64,000 bases of DNA from Anaerolineales bacterium (lineage in GTDB: Bacteria > Chloroflexota > Anaerolineae > Anaerolineales > UBA11579): contig JAGVCA010000036.1 in assembly GCA_020059485.1 (NCBI GenBank), positions 1-64,000 on the forward strand. The letters are read 5' to 3'. A program made the translations under genes and the position numbers. The notes under the pieces were generated by a model. The model ran no database searches and was not told the origin of the DNA. It saw nothing but the letters and a program-made list of their open reading frames with translations. Positions 1 through 10,997 of this stretch are shown here, piece after piece (position 1 is the first letter of the stretch; every line of letters starts with the position of its first letter).

Positions 1-2014
<2,014 letters not shown>

Positions 2015-2405
2015 TCATGTGATGCGGAGAGATCGAAAATTTTCCGCGATCATCAGTTAGTTCCAGTTCTTGCTTGAGACAAGTCCTGGATCCACTAAGG
2101 ATCTTGATTTTTGACTTACTTCTTTAGGATTTGTTTTACTATCTATTCAATTATTAAGGTACTGGACGGAAGTTGTCTTCCGCTGGCAATCGGTTGACTG
2201 CCGAGGCGCAATCCGCAGCTCGTGCGGCGCACGCCTCGCCCTTCAACCGGCTTCAGTATTCTTTTGATAAGGTCCCGTTCAAACAGACAACCCGGCACAC
2301 CGCCGGGTTGAATTTCCCTTGCGATGGTACCATCTTGGTTTATTGTGAAGCTTCCACTCGTTGCAGTGCAGTGCTCCTGTCTGTCGGTTGTTTGCGCAGC
2401 CGCAG
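2015..2405 (-). other. Internal transcribed spacer between tRNA-Ala and 23S
   Basis: This 390-bp spacer holds no gene. Two clear hairpins are visible: CGGAAG/CTTCCG with a TTGT loop at 2167-2182, and CAACCCGG/CCGGGTTG with a 7-nt loop at 2288-2310. Near 2145-2160 there is a stretch resembling the 16S processing-stem sequence; its partner for 23S maturation would lie beyond the left edge. Function as processing signals is inferred from position. Confidence 0.7.
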
Positions 2406-2478
2406 TGGAGATGAGGGGACTCGAACCCCTGACTTCCGCCTTGCAAAGGCGGCGCTCTCCCAGCTGAGCTACATCCCC
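2406..2478 (-). tRNA. tRNA-Ala (anticodon UGC)
   Basis: The reverse complement folds as a 73-nt cloverleaf without CCA: acceptor GGGGATG/CATCTCC (one G-U pair), D arm TAGCTCAGCTGGGAGAGC, anticodon stem and loop CTTTGCAAG with TGC, and T loop GGTTCGAAC. The discriminator base is A. It lies in the 16S-23S spacer next to tRNA-Ile, the common arrangement in bacteria. Confidence 0.97.
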
Positions 2479-2518
2479 AGGTTGCTTTCGCAATCTTCCT
2501 GGTGTTCTATTTTTAAGG

Positions 2519-2592
2519 TGGGCCTGAGTGGACTCGAACCACTGGCCTCTGCGTTATCAGCACAGCGCTCTAACCATCTGAGCTACAGGCCC
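2519..2592 (-). tRNA. tRNA-Ile (anticodon GAU)
   Basis: The reverse complement folds as a 74-nt cloverleaf: acceptor GGGCCTG/CAGGCCC, D arm TAGCTCAGATGGTTAGAGC, anticodon loop CTGATAA with GAT, and T loop GGTTCGAGT. The discriminator base is A and CCA is not encoded. It is the first of the two spacer tRNAs after 16S. Confidence 0.97.
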
Positions 2593-2614
2593 GTGGTAAA
2601 CGTCGCAGACCCTC

Positions 2615-2638
2615 AACAACTCAAAAGTGACAGTAAAG
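2615..2638 (-). other. 16S processing stem, 3' arm
   Basis: In the spacer just downstream of 16S (in transcript order), these 24 nt are largely complementary to the leader segment at 4347-4370 (shared core AAAAGTGACAG in the plus-strand and leader readings). Pairing would loop out the whole 16S, as in the RNase III processing stems of other rRNA operons. The pairing is seen; the enzyme is inferred. Confidence 0.75.
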
Positions 2639-2772
2639 CCTCATCGCATCTTGCTGCCTCAACACCGTTTGAGGCCAGGCGCTCTCATGCTCTTAGAAAG
2701 CTCCTGTTTGGATCGGGGTCTGCACTACGGATGATTGCTCATCGAGTGCCGGACCTCGTCCGGTCTATCTAG

Positions 2773-4270
<1,498 letters not shown>

Positions 4271-4277
<7 letters not shown>

Positions 4278-4322
4278 AAATTCTTTTCACGTCCGAAGAC
4301 GTGTTAGGTTTTTGTTCTACGG
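4271..4322 (-). other. rRNA leader double hairpin at the 16S 5' end
   Basis: An outer stem CCGTAGAA (4271-4278) / TTCTACGG (4315-4322) encloses an inner stem CACGTC/GACGTG (4288-4303, CGAA tetraloop region). It touches the mature 16S 5' end, so it probably takes part in rRNA folding or maturation. That role is inferred from position. Confidence 0.6.
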
Positions 4323-4346
4323 CACTGAGCACAAGATTTGGTTTGA

Positions 4347-4370
4347 CTTTGCTGTCACTTTTCAATTGTT
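4347..4370 (-). other. 16S processing stem, 5' arm
   Basis: Leader segment complementary to 2615-2638 in the spacer (about 20 of 24 positions pair, plus G-U). The two arms bracket 16S. Confidence 0.75.
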
Positions 4371-4423
4371 AAGGTGCTGCGAGTGTTTTACCACCGTTTG
4401 CCTCCATCAAGGAAGCGGGCAGA

Positions 4424-4452
4424 ATTCTACCAGCCCGCTTTTTCCGTGTCAA
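4424..4452 (-). promoter_or_regulatory. rRNA operon promoter P2
   Basis: On the minus strand: TTGACA (4447-4452), 17-bp spacer, TAGAAT (4424-4429). It matches the vegetative sigma consensus at 11 of 12 positions and points into 16S, about 140 nt upstream. Confidence 0.85.
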
Positions 4453-4571
4453 GGATTTGGTGGGACAAAAAGCCGATGCCAGCATGTTTCTTTGACATCG
4501 GGGGCTCTGTCACATTCGCTCAGTTGTTAGTGATCTGCAGGTATTTTATTGCGAGATCGTCTAGCCTGATG

Positions 4572-4599
4572 ATTATACCGCGTTCGTCTCGCGCGTCAA
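4572..4599 (-). promoter_or_regulatory. rRNA operon promoter P1
   Basis: On the minus strand: TTGACG (4594-4599), 16-bp spacer, perfect TATAAT (4572-4577). With the downstream promoter at 4424-4452 it forms a tandem pair about 148 bp apart, typical of rRNA operons. The space from 4600 to the recR stop at 4757 holds no gene; a weak 5-bp hairpin is at 4656-4670. Confidence 0.8.
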
Positions 4600-4756
4600 G
4601 GGTGTTTTCAAATATTGGTCAACGAGTTTTGGAAATGACTTCTGAACGATCAAGCGCCTGGTAATCAGGCACCGAGGACAGCCATTATTTTGCTATCCTG
4701 CCCCATCACCCCCCGACCAACTTGACCCACCCCGACCTGACGATCCGGCCGCCTAC

Positions 4757-5368
4757 CTACTCTTCCATCTCCTGCCGGCCGGCCAGCGCCCGCAGCAGCG
4801 TGTTATGGTCGGCGTATTCCAGGTCGCCCCCCACCGGCAGACCGCGCGCCAGCCGGGTGATCCGGGCGCCGCTGCCTGCCAGCTGCTGCTGCAGGTACAT
4901 CGCCGTGGCGTCACCCTCCATGCTCGGGTTGGTCGCAATGATGATCTCCCCGGCCGGCGTCTTGCTCAACCGCTCCACCAGTTCGGCGATCTTGATATCC
5001 TCCGGGCCGATCCCCTCGATCGGGGAGAGTGCCCCATGCAGCACGTGGTAATGCCCTTCAAACCCCCCGGTCCGTTCCAGCGCCAGCACATCCAGCGGCT
5101 CCTCGACCACGCAGATCACCGCCGGATCGCGGCGCGGGTGGTCACAGATCTCGCACAGCGTCCGCCCGATGGTGGTGATGTTCCAGCACTGCTGGCAGTA
5201 GGCGGTATTGGCCTTTAAGCCAGCCAGGGCTTCGGCCAGTTCAACCGACAGGGTCTCATCCCCGCGCAGCAAAAAAAAGGTCAGGCGCGAGGCGGTCTTG
5301 GGGCCAACGCCCGGCAGGCGGGAGAAGGCATCGATCAGACGCTGGACAGGTTCGGGGATCAGCATCAC
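4757..5368 (-). CDS. recR: Recombination protein RecR
   Basis: RecR (203 aa, normal length) acts with RecO and RecF at gapped DNA during recombinational repair. Visible features are an N-terminal helix-hairpin-helix (LIDAFSRLPGVGPKTASRL, about residues 10-30), the C4 zinc finger (CQQCWNITTIGRTLCEIC, about 57-75), and a C-terminal Toprim domain beginning ICVVEEPLDVLALERTG with a later TNPSMEGDATAMYL segment. It follows ybaB by 6 bp, completing the dnaX-ybaB-recR cluster conserved in many bacteria. The start ATG was chosen from the MMLIPEPVQRLIDAFSRLPG alignment to the family; the second Met is also possible. Confidence 0.97.
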   Translation of the reverse strand: MMLIPEPVQRLIDAFSRLPGVGPKTASRLTFFLLRGDETLSVELAEALAGLKANTAYCQQCWNITTIGRTLCEICDHPRRDPAVICVVEEPLDVLALERTGGFEGHYHVLHGALSPIEGIGPEDIKIAELVERLSKTPAGEIIIATNPSMEGDATAMYLQQQLAGSGARITRLARGLPVGGDLEYADHNTLLRALAGRQEMEE

Positions 5369-5374
5369 GCCCGG

Positions 5375-5692
5375 CTAAAACCCCAGCATATTCTGGAAGG
5401 GTCCCAACTTGTCAGATGTCAGTTTAGCCAGCGCTTCCTGAGCCTGGTTGAAAGCCGCCTGGATCAAGTCCTGCAGCATCTCGGAATCCGCGTCCGGCAG
5501 TACCTCCGGGTCGATCTCCACACCGGTGCAGGACTGATCGCCGCGCAGGGTCACCCTGACGACCCCACCACCGGCCGAACCGACCACTTCCGCGTTGGCG
5601 ATCTCTTCCTGGGCAGCCGCCAGTTGCTGCTGCAGCGCCTGTATCTGCTGGGCCATCCCTTTCGGAAGCCCGCCTTGTTTTGGCATCTTCAT
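5375..5692 (-). CDS. YbaB/EbfC family nucleoid-associated protein
   Basis: A 105-aa protein of the YbaB/EbfC family, small dimeric DNA-binding proteins nearly always encoded between dnaX and recR. The N-terminal half is a glutamine/alanine-rich helix (QIQALQQQLAAAQEEIANAEV), followed by the family strand region with VVGSAGGGVVRVTLRGDQ and a C-terminal helix ending in GPFQNMLGF. It begins 3 bp after the dnaX stop and ends 6 bp before recR, so the three are very likely one transcript with coupled translation. Confidence 0.95.
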   Translation of the reverse strand: MKMPKQGGLPKGMAQQIQALQQQLAAAQEEIANAEVVGSAGGGVVRVTLRGDQSCTGVEIDPEVLPDADSEMLQDLIQAAFNQAQEALAKLTSDKLGPFQNMLGF

Positions 5693-5695
5693 AAT

Positions 5696-7285
5696 TTATT
5701 CCTCATCCGGAGCCGCAGCCCCGAGGTCATTGATATCCACGATCTGTCCACCCAGCCGCATCGCCGCCGCCACCCGGCCGGCGCTGTCGATCTCGGGCGG
5801 CAGGCCGCCGCTGCCGCTGGAGACGAAACACTGCACTTCCACTTCCTCGCCAAATACCTGGCCAGCGGCATGCCTCAGGGCGGCCAGATGCTTCTCGGAT
5901 TCCATCTTATCTTTTAATAACGGGCTGCTGAAATACAGGCGCAGCACACCATTCTCCCAGGTGTACTGGCAGGTCTTCGGGTTCAGCAAGCCAGTGGTAT
6001 TCGGACTATGCTCGCGCACCAACTGCACGATCTGCCCCCATTGCTTACGGATCTCGGCGCTCGGCGCGGTAGTCTTGCCAGTCTCGGGCGGAGTGCCGGG
6101 CGGAGTGCCAGTCGCCGGTTTGACCGAGGGAGGCGGTGCTTTGGTCTGCTTGGGCAGATCGCCGCTGCCTGCCAAGGGAGCCGGCCCGGCCTGTGGCGCG
6201 CCCTGCGACCCGCTCAGCGCTTCCAGGATCGCCAACTCCAGCGGCAGCGAAGGCTGCCAGTTGCCGCGCCCTTCGGTCGCTGCCGCGTTGAATGCCCGGA
6301 TCACCCGCAGCAGTTCCTCCGGGGCCGCGAAACCCTGGGCCTGCCGGGCCATATGCTGCCGGGTCTCGGCGGTTGCATCGACCATTTCGGCATTCCCCAC
6401 CCGCACCAGCATCACCCCCCGCAGGTATTCGACCACCTGACGGGCGAACTGGCGCGGGTCACTCCCGGCATCCAGGCTGGCATGCAGGATATCCATCCCC
6501 GAGGCCGCATCCTGGGACAGGACGGCATCTGTCAGATCGATCACCGCCTGGCTGGTAGCCGTCCCCAGTACGGCTTGAGCTGCTTCCAGCCCGATGCTGG
6601 TACCCATCGCCGAAAGCTGGTCCAGCAGCGAGATCGCATCCCGCAGGCTGCCGGTGGCCTGCCGGGCTACCAACTGCAGCACCTCCGGTTCCACCTCCAA
6701 ACCTTCCTTGACCGCCATTTCCTTTAAATGGTTGATGATCTCCACCAGCGGGATCCGCCGGAACTCATGACGCTGGCAGCGCGAGAGCACGGTAGCCGGG
6801 ATCTTGTGGACTTCGGTGGTTGCCAGCACAAAGATGGCGTGCGGCGGCGGTTCTTCCAGCGTCTTCAGCAAAGCATTGAAAGCCGCCGTCGAGAGCATGT
6901 GGACTTCGTCGATCAGATAAACTTTATACCGCCCCTGGTTGGGGGAGAAATTGATCTTGTCGCGCAGATCGCGCACATCTTCCACGCTGGTGTTGGAAGC
7001 CGCGTCGATCTCGATCAGGTCCAGGAAGCTGCTGGACGCCACCGCCCGGCAGTGGTCGCACTCGTCACACGGACGAGCCGATTGGTCCTCGGCCAGGCAG
7101 TTGACGGCTTTGGCCAGGATCCGGGCGACGGTCGTCTTGCCGGTACCGCGCGGCCCGGCGAACAGGTAGGCGTGCCCCTGCCGGCCAGCGCTGACGGCAT
7201 TCCGCAGCGTCTGGACGACATGCTGCTGGCCGACGACCTGGTCCCATTTGGCGGGACGCCATTTTCGATAGAAGGCTTGTGACAT
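5696..7285 (-). CDS. dnaX: DNA polymerase III subunit gamma/tau
   Basis: Clamp-loader ATPase of the replicative polymerase (529 aa, shorter than E. coli tau at 643 aa). It opens with the typical MSQAFYRKWRPAKWDQVVGQ. The Walker A motif is GPRGTGKTT (about residues 44-52), the zinc module has Cys residues at CLAEDQ and CDECDHC, Walker B is VYLIDEVHML, and sensor 1 is ATTEVHKIPATVLSRCQ. After the AAA+ and collar regions comes a Pro/Thr/Gly linker (about residues 380-425) and a short C-terminal domain resembling domain V. No obvious slippery A/T run for gamma frameshifting was noticed, but this was not searched exhaustively. It is the promoter-proximal gene of dnaX-ybaB-recR. Confidence 0.97.
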   Translation of the reverse strand: MSQAFYRKWRPAKWDQVVGQQHVVQTLRNAVSAGRQGHAYLFAGPRGTGKTTVARILAKAVNCLAEDQSARPCDECDHCRAVASSSFLDLIEIDAASNTSVEDVRDLRDKINFSPNQGRYKVYLIDEVHMLSTAAFNALLKTLEEPPPHAIFVLATTEVHKIPATVLSRCQRHEFRRIPLVEIINHLKEMAVKEGLEVEPEVLQLVARQATGSLRDAISLLDQLSAMGTSIGLEAAQAVLGTATSQAVIDLTDAVLSQDAASGMDILHASLDAGSDPRQFARQVVEYLRGVMLVRVGNAEMVDATAETRQHMARQAQGFAAPEELLRVIRAFNAAATEGRGNWQPSLPLELAILEALSGSQGAPQAGPAPLAGSGDLPKQTKAPPPSVKPATGTPPGTPPETGKTTAPSAEIRKQWGQIVQLVREHSPNTTGLLNPKTCQYTWENGVLRLYFSSPLLKDKMESEKHLAALRHAAGQVFGEEVEVQCFVSSGSGGLPPEIDSAGRVAAAMRLGGQIVDINDLGAAAPDEE

Positions 7286-7347
7286 GGATACTTTCCAGTA
7301 AGCGATAGTCGATTGTCTGAAGTTGATTTTGAGCCGTGATCAGATTA

Positions 7348-7376
7348 AGTGTAACCGAGGGGCACCCGGTTGGCAA
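7348..7376 (-). promoter_or_regulatory. Probable dnaX promoter
   Basis: Minus strand TTGCCA (7371-7376), 17-bp spacer, TACACT (7348-7353), about 63 nt upstream of the dnaX ATG. Two mismatches to consensus in all -10/-35 key positions; position and spacing support it. It lies just past the stop of the upstream DUF1992 gene. Confidence 0.6.
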
Positions 7377-7387
7377 GCAGACCAGCG

Positions 7388-7843
7388 TTATTCCGGTGTC
7401 GCCGTGCTGATCTCCTTGATCTCCCGTCCCACATCGATCACCGGCCGGCAGAACACATCTGCCGGGATCGCCAGGTTATAGGCTTTGATCCGCACATTCA
7501 GGGCTGCCGCGCTCTCGCTGAAGCGCCGGACAGCCTTGCGCCATTCCTCTTCCGCCAGCTGATCTCCATCATTATCCGCCAGGCGGTTTTGGCACCATTC
7601 CCACGAGCGGCGGAGCGCCGTCTGCGCGGCTGCCAGGGACTGCTCGATCTCTTTGCGGTCTTCGATCCAGGGCAAGGCAAAGCCGTGCTGCTCCAGCATC
7701 GAAAAAGCCAGCTGCCAATCGCGCTCCACGTGGGGATTTACTTTAAGATTGAGGGGTTGGCCTTTGCCGCGCAGGTTATCGAACTCGCCGCGTGCCATCG
7801 CCGCCTGCATGATCGTGTCAATTACCCGGTCGAGGTTAGCCAT
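7388..7843 (-). CDS. DUF1992 (DnaJ homolog subfamily C28-like) protein
   Basis: A 151-aa protein recognised by the DUF1992 signature: an N-terminal helix (DRVIDTIMQAAMARGEFDNL) followed by RGKGQPLNL, then a long helical region with HGFALPWIEDRKEIEQSL. The family occurs across bacteria and in eukaryotic DNAJC28, without a J domain here; its biochemical role is not established. It starts 12 bp after the lamin-tail gene and ends about 100 bp before the dnaX start, so it may share a transcript with the gene upstream. Prediction of family is firm, function unknown. Confidence 0.88.
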   Translation of the reverse strand: MANLDRVIDTIMQAAMARGEFDNLRGKGQPLNLKVNPHVERDWQLAFSMLEQHGFALPWIEDRKEIEQSLAAAQTALRRSWEWCQNRLADNDGDQLAEEEWRKAVRRFSESAAALNVRIKAYNLAIPADVFCRPVIDVGREIKEISTATPE

Positions 7844-7855
7844 GACCAGACGCCA

Positions 7856-8380
7856 TCACGGCACGGTGTACACCGCCCTGATCTCCCCTTGCGGATCGAT
7901 CAGGAAGGCCTGTTCTCCCGGCTGCCACACCGGGCTGTCCTGTCCCCAGTACAACTCCACTACCGTGCTGGTGCCGCTGCGGGAATACACCGTCACCGCC
8001 CCACCCTGGAACATCGTCAGGGCCGGGAAGTTGTAGGCATTGCCATCCTCGTCCCGCAGCTGCCAACCGGTCAGCGAGATCTCCTTCTGACCAATATGCT
8101 GGATCAGCACCCGCTCGGTATCCAACTCGCCGGTGCCGATGATACTCTCGATCGACAGCAAGTCCGGGGTGATCTCCACCGCCGCAGGCCCGTCCTGCCC
8201 GCCCACTGGTTGGGTCACCAGCAAAAGTTCACCGCCGCCGTTGGCCGGCGCGCTGGGCGGCAGGCTCTCCGGTCCGGACGCCGGCAGGTTGATGAACAGC
8301 GTCACCACCGTCCAGGTGGTCAGCGCTGAAACAGCCACATTCAGCAAGAGAAAATAAAAGATCCTTCGCCAGCTTTGCAT
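7856..8380 (-). CDS. Membrane-anchored lamin-tail (LTD) domain protein
   Basis: A 174-aa protein with one N-terminal membrane segment (FYFLLLNVAVSALTTWTVVT, about residues 8-27), a short linker rich in Pro/Ser/Gly, and a C-terminal beta-sandwich of the lamin-tail type: IESIIGTGELDTERVLIQ, then LTGWQLRDEDGNAYNFP and the terminal GEIRAVYTV. LTD domains in bacteria are usually extracytoplasmic and may bind ligands or other proteins; the partner cannot be seen. It lies 12 bp upstream of the DUF1992 gene in the same direction and is divergent from the NYN gene. Confidence 0.8.
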   Translation of the reverse strand: MQSWRRIFYFLLLNVAVSALTTWTVVTLFINLPASGPESLPPSAPANGGGELLLVTQPVGGQDGPAAVEITPDLLSIESIIGTGELDTERVLIQHIGQKEISLTGWQLRDEDGNAYNFPALTMFQGGAVTVYSRSGTSTVVELYWGQDSPVWQPGEQAFLIDPQGEIRAVYTVP

Positions 8381-8482
8381 ATCAATCGCCCTGTTCGTGA
8401 GTTGCCTTGATTTGAATATAACACAAAACCCGACCGCATTCGCTGGAAATCAGCACCCCTTTTTTTATCCGGCCTCCCCGGC

Positions 8483-8510
8483 TTGACATCCTCCGGGAAC
8501 AGGCTAGAAT
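8483..8510 (+). promoter_or_regulatory. Promoter of the NYN gene (leaderless arrangement)
   Basis: TTGACA (8483-8488), 16-bp spacer, TAGAAT (8505-8510). The ATG at 8517 begins exactly 6 bases after the -10 box, at the expected transcription start, and no Shine-Dalgarno is present. The mRNA is therefore probably leaderless. Confidence 0.8.
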
Positions 8511-8516
8511 TCGGTC

Positions 8517-8975
8517 ATGCCGTATCTTATCGATGGACACAACCTGATCGGGAAGATCCCCGGCCTGCGCCTGGACGACCCGGAAGACGAGCAAAAACTG
8601 GTCGAACTGCTGCAAGCATTCTGCCAGCGCTCCGGCAAGGATGTCGAGGTCTATTTTGACCATTCCGCCACCGGCCATGCCCGCGCCAGCGTGCACGGCC
8701 GCGTCACTGCCCGCTTCGTCCGCTCCGGCGAAGAAGCCGATTATGCCATCTCCCGCCACCTCAAACGCCTGGGCAATGCCGCCGCCAACTGGACGGTGGT
8801 CAGTTCAGATCACGCAGTGCAGGCCGCTACACGGCGGGCCAGGGCCAGGGTGGTGCCCTCGGAAACGTTCAGCCTGGATCTGCTGGACAGCGGGAGCAGC
8901 GACCGGCGTGATGACCTCAAGATCAGCGGTGACGAGCTCGATGAATGGCTGGATCTGTTTGGCGGGGATGACTGA
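8517..8975 (+). CDS. YacP-like NYN domain protein
   Basis: A 152-aa single-domain protein of the YacP-like NYN group (PIN-like ribonuclease fold). The start MPYLIDGHNLIG carries the first catalytic Asp (D6) and the DGHN motif. Further acidic residues follow in VYFDHS (about 45-50), SGEEADYAISRHL (about 78-90) and SSDHAVQ (about 101-107), the positions expected to bind metal. Bacillus YacP (Rae1) cleaves mRNA on the ribosome; whether this one does is unknown. The gene stands alone, with its own promoter and a terminator right after the stop. Confidence 0.88.
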   Translation: MPYLIDGHNLIGKIPGLRLDDPEDEQKLVELLQAFCQRSGKDVEVYFDHSATGHARASVHGRVTARFVRSGEEADYAISRHLKRLGNAAANWTVVSSDHAVQAATRRARARVVPSETFSLDLLDSGSSDRRDDLKISGDELDEWLDLFGGDD

Positions 8976-8985
8976 ACTGCACCAC

Positions 8986-9016
8986 GAAAAAAGCCCTTCA
9001 AAGTGAAGGGCTTTCT
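8986..9016. terminator. Bidirectional terminator
   Basis: GCCCTTCA (8993-9000), loop AAG, TGAAGGGC (9004-9011). The plus strand continues TTTCTCT and the minus strand continues TTTTTTCG, so it can end both the NYN gene and the converging gene at 9035. Confidence 0.9.
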
Positions 9017-9034
9017 CTGACGTTTGACACTGAC

Positions 9035-9409
9035 CTACTTTCCGCCGACCAGTTCGTCCTGAAGTTTTTTCAAGTCTTCCCACTTGCCGGCCGCAGCTAG
9101 CTTGGCCTGCTTCGGCCAGGACGTCTCGTCCATCGCTTTGTAGATCGACCCAGCCGCGTCCAGGATGGCATCCAGTTCCTCCGGGGTTTTGGCTGCCAGC
9201 TGGGCGAAAGTCATGATTCCAGCTTCGTTCAGCAGCCCTTTCACCTTCGGGCCGATCCCCTCAATTTTGGTCAGATCGTCGGAACTCACGGCTGCGTGAG
9301 CTTCCTCATGATGCCCGGCCTCGGGTTGGTCCTCCACCTGGCGTGAGAGCAACCACCACACGATCAGCACGATCACAATAAAGATCAACAATATCAACCA
9401 CCAGTCCAT
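9035..9409 (-). CDS. Membrane-anchored helix-hairpin-helix protein
   Basis: A 124-aa protein. Residues 3-22 form a strong membrane anchor (WWLILLIFIVIVLIVWWLLS). After an acidic/His linker comes a domain with DLTKIEGIGPKVKGLLNEAGIMTFAQLAAKTPEELDAIL, the helix-hairpin-helix signature found in proteins labelled as flap-endonuclease-like or L17/DUF4332-type. The tail ends in a lysine-rich helix. The HhH suggests nucleic-acid or protein binding at the membrane; no nuclease residues are visible. Ribosome site AGGAGG precedes the ATG by 6 nt. A TATAAT-like box is near 9444-9449 with no good -35. Confidence 0.8.
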   Translation of the reverse strand: MDWWLILLIFIVIVLIVWWLLSRQVEDQPEAGHHEEAHAAVSSDDLTKIEGIGPKVKGLLNEAGIMTFAQLAAKTPEELDAILDAAGSIYKAMDETSWPKQAKLAAAGKWEDLKKLQDELVGGK

Positions 9410-9451
9410 ATCTTCCTCCTGTAATGTTCTCTTGATTGTCAGAATTATACC

Positions 9452-10078
9452 TTAGGGCAAATACAGCCCGCCGGTCTGTTCCATCCAGTCTGCCACCCGA
9501 TCTGCCGCCGCATCCACGTTATCATCGCTGATATCGACCTCAAAGACCGGTAAACTCGACTGCGCCGCCAGCCGCTGGATCTGCTCCTGCTCGCGGATGA
9601 ACAGTCCCAGGTCGTCATATTGAGACGGGTTGCCTGAGACCTTCAACCGTTCTACTTTGGCGGCCTCAAAGGTCTCCGGCCGCCGGATGCACAACACGAT
9701 CCGGAACCCAAGCGGCAGCAGACGCTGTTCCAGCCAGGTAAAATCGTAATCTTTGTCATAGGTCATCTGCTGGTACAGCCGGGTGGAAAGATGAAAGCGG
9801 TCGATGATCCAGGAGTAATAGCGCTGCAGTTCAAATAACCGCGCCCAGGTGTGGTAGGTCTCCATGGCCAGCGCCTCCTGGTCGGGGGTAAAGTTGATCA
9901 GCCCGTGCCCCCAGGGAAAGTTTGAAAACGCACACCACTCTCCCGAGACCAGCGGGCTGTGATATTTGTACTTGCGCGGCCCGACAATCCGCGGGTGCTC
10001 GTTGAGGGCGAAGGCCAGGTCGGTCTTATGCGTCAGGCGCGTGCCTTCCAGGATGATCTTTGGAACCATTTTTGGCAT
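9452..10078 (-). CDS. P-loop kinase-like protein (thymidylate-kinase fold)
   Basis: A 208-aa protein resembling nucleoside/nucleotide kinases. The N-terminal segment IILEGTRLTHKTDLAFAL aligns with a phosphate-binding loop, but the usual GxxxxGKT/S is degraded to GTRLTHKT. Later segments fit the fold: a WIIDRFHLST (DR) motif about residues 90-100, and FRIVLCIRRPETF near 128-140. No substrate can be assigned. It is the last gene of the long minus-strand run, 31 bp after PPK2. The deviant P-loop leaves activity open. Confidence 0.6.
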   Translation of the reverse strand: MPKMVPKIILEGTRLTHKTDLAFALNEHPRIVGPRKYKYHSPLVSGEWCAFSNFPWGHGLINFTPDQEALAMETYHTWARLFELQRYYSWIIDRFHLSTRLYQQMTYDKDYDFTWLEQRLLPLGFRIVLCIRRPETFEAAKVERLKVSGNPSQYDDLGLFIREQEQIQRLAAQSSLPVFEVDISDDNVDAAADRVADWMEQTGGLYLP

Positions 10079-10109
10079 CGGTGTATCTCCGCGTTATGGC
10101 TGCTCGGGA

Positions 10110-10988
10110 TTACTCTTTTTCCAGCAGGGTGCGCATCTCGTCGAAGCGGGCTTTCTCAGCCGGGTCCACAGTCGGATAGGCGATATCCAGGGCTTTCAAA
10201 TTGTCCACTACGATCTGGGCCACCGACCGCCGCATGAACGGCTTGCTGTCCGCCGGGATCGCATACCACGGTGCCCACGGCCGCGAGGTGGCATTCAGCA
10301 TCTCCTCATACGCCTGCATATAACTGTCCCAATGACTGCGTTCTTTTACATCCCCAACCGAGAACTTCCAGTGCTTTTCCGGCTCATCCAGCCGGGAGAG
10401 GAATCGCTCCTTTTGCTCATCCCTGGAGACATTCAGCCAGAATTTCATGATCACTGTCCCGTTCCGGGCCAGGTGCTGTTCGTGCTCATTGATCGATTGG
10501 TAGCGCAGCCGCCAGAACTCGGTCAGGTCATCCGGCACCTCTGGCAGTTTTTGGCCGTCCAGGATCCCGGGATGCACACGCACCACCAGCACTTCCTCGT
10601 AATACGAACGATTGAATACCCCGATCCGGCCGCGCTCGGGCAGCCGTTTGCTGGTGCGCCACAGGAAGTCATGGTCCAATTCCTCGGCGCTGGGCACTTT
10701 AAAGGAAAATACCTGGAACCCCGCCGGGTTGACCCCGGTCATCACATTTCGGATCGTACTGTCCTTGCCGGCGGCATCCATCGCCTGGAAGATCAGCAGC
10801 ACGCTGTAGCGGTCATCGGCGTACAGCACCTGCTGCAGTTCCCGCAGTTCCGCCACCAATGATTTAAGGAGATCCTTATTGGTCTTCTTGTCAGCCTGAT
10901 CATCGGGCGGGCGGGTGGGCTGGTCGTCGATCCGAAATCCGCCCGAGAACGGGACCAGGAACGGGGAATTGATCGCTTCGAAGTTCAT
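10110..10988 (-). CDS. Polyphosphate kinase 2 family phosphotransferase
   Basis: A 292-aa single-domain PPK2 protein, which moves phosphate between polyphosphate and nucleotides. Visible motifs: Walker A in FQAMDAAGKDSTI (about residues 67-79), the lid/Walker B region RIGVFNRSYYEEVLVVRVHP, MKFWLNVSRDEQKERFLSRL, and KHWKFSVGDVKERSHWDSY. The N-terminal layout (FSGGFRIDD...KKTNKDLLKSLVAELRELQ) is that of PPK2 polyphosphate:AMP or polyphosphate:nucleotide phosphotransferases of one-domain type, but class cannot be proved here. It lies between SDR and the P-loop protein, 9 bp and 31 bp apart. Confidence 0.93.
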   Translation of the reverse strand: MNFEAINSPFLVPFSGGFRIDDQPTRPPDDQADKKTNKDLLKSLVAELRELQQVLYADDRYSVLLIFQAMDAAGKDSTIRNVMTGVNPAGFQVFSFKVPSAEELDHDFLWRTSKRLPERGRIGVFNRSYYEEVLVVRVHPGILDGQKLPEVPDDLTEFWRLRYQSINEHEQHLARNGTVIMKFWLNVSRDEQKERFLSRLDEPEKHWKFSVGDVKERSHWDSYMQAYEEMLNATSRPWAPWYAIPADSKPFMRRSVAQIVVDNLKALDIAYPTVDPAEKARFDEMRTLLEKE

Positions 10989-10997
10989 ACTTTCCTC

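Noticed and set aside
4656-4670. Terminator for recR
   Set aside because: Stem of only 5 bp and no U run on the minus strand; the operon may read into the rRNA region.
7286-7387. SRP RNA gene near dnaX, as in some Firmicutes
   Set aside because: Only about 100 bp, containing a promoter but no SRP Alu or GNAR tetraloop pattern.
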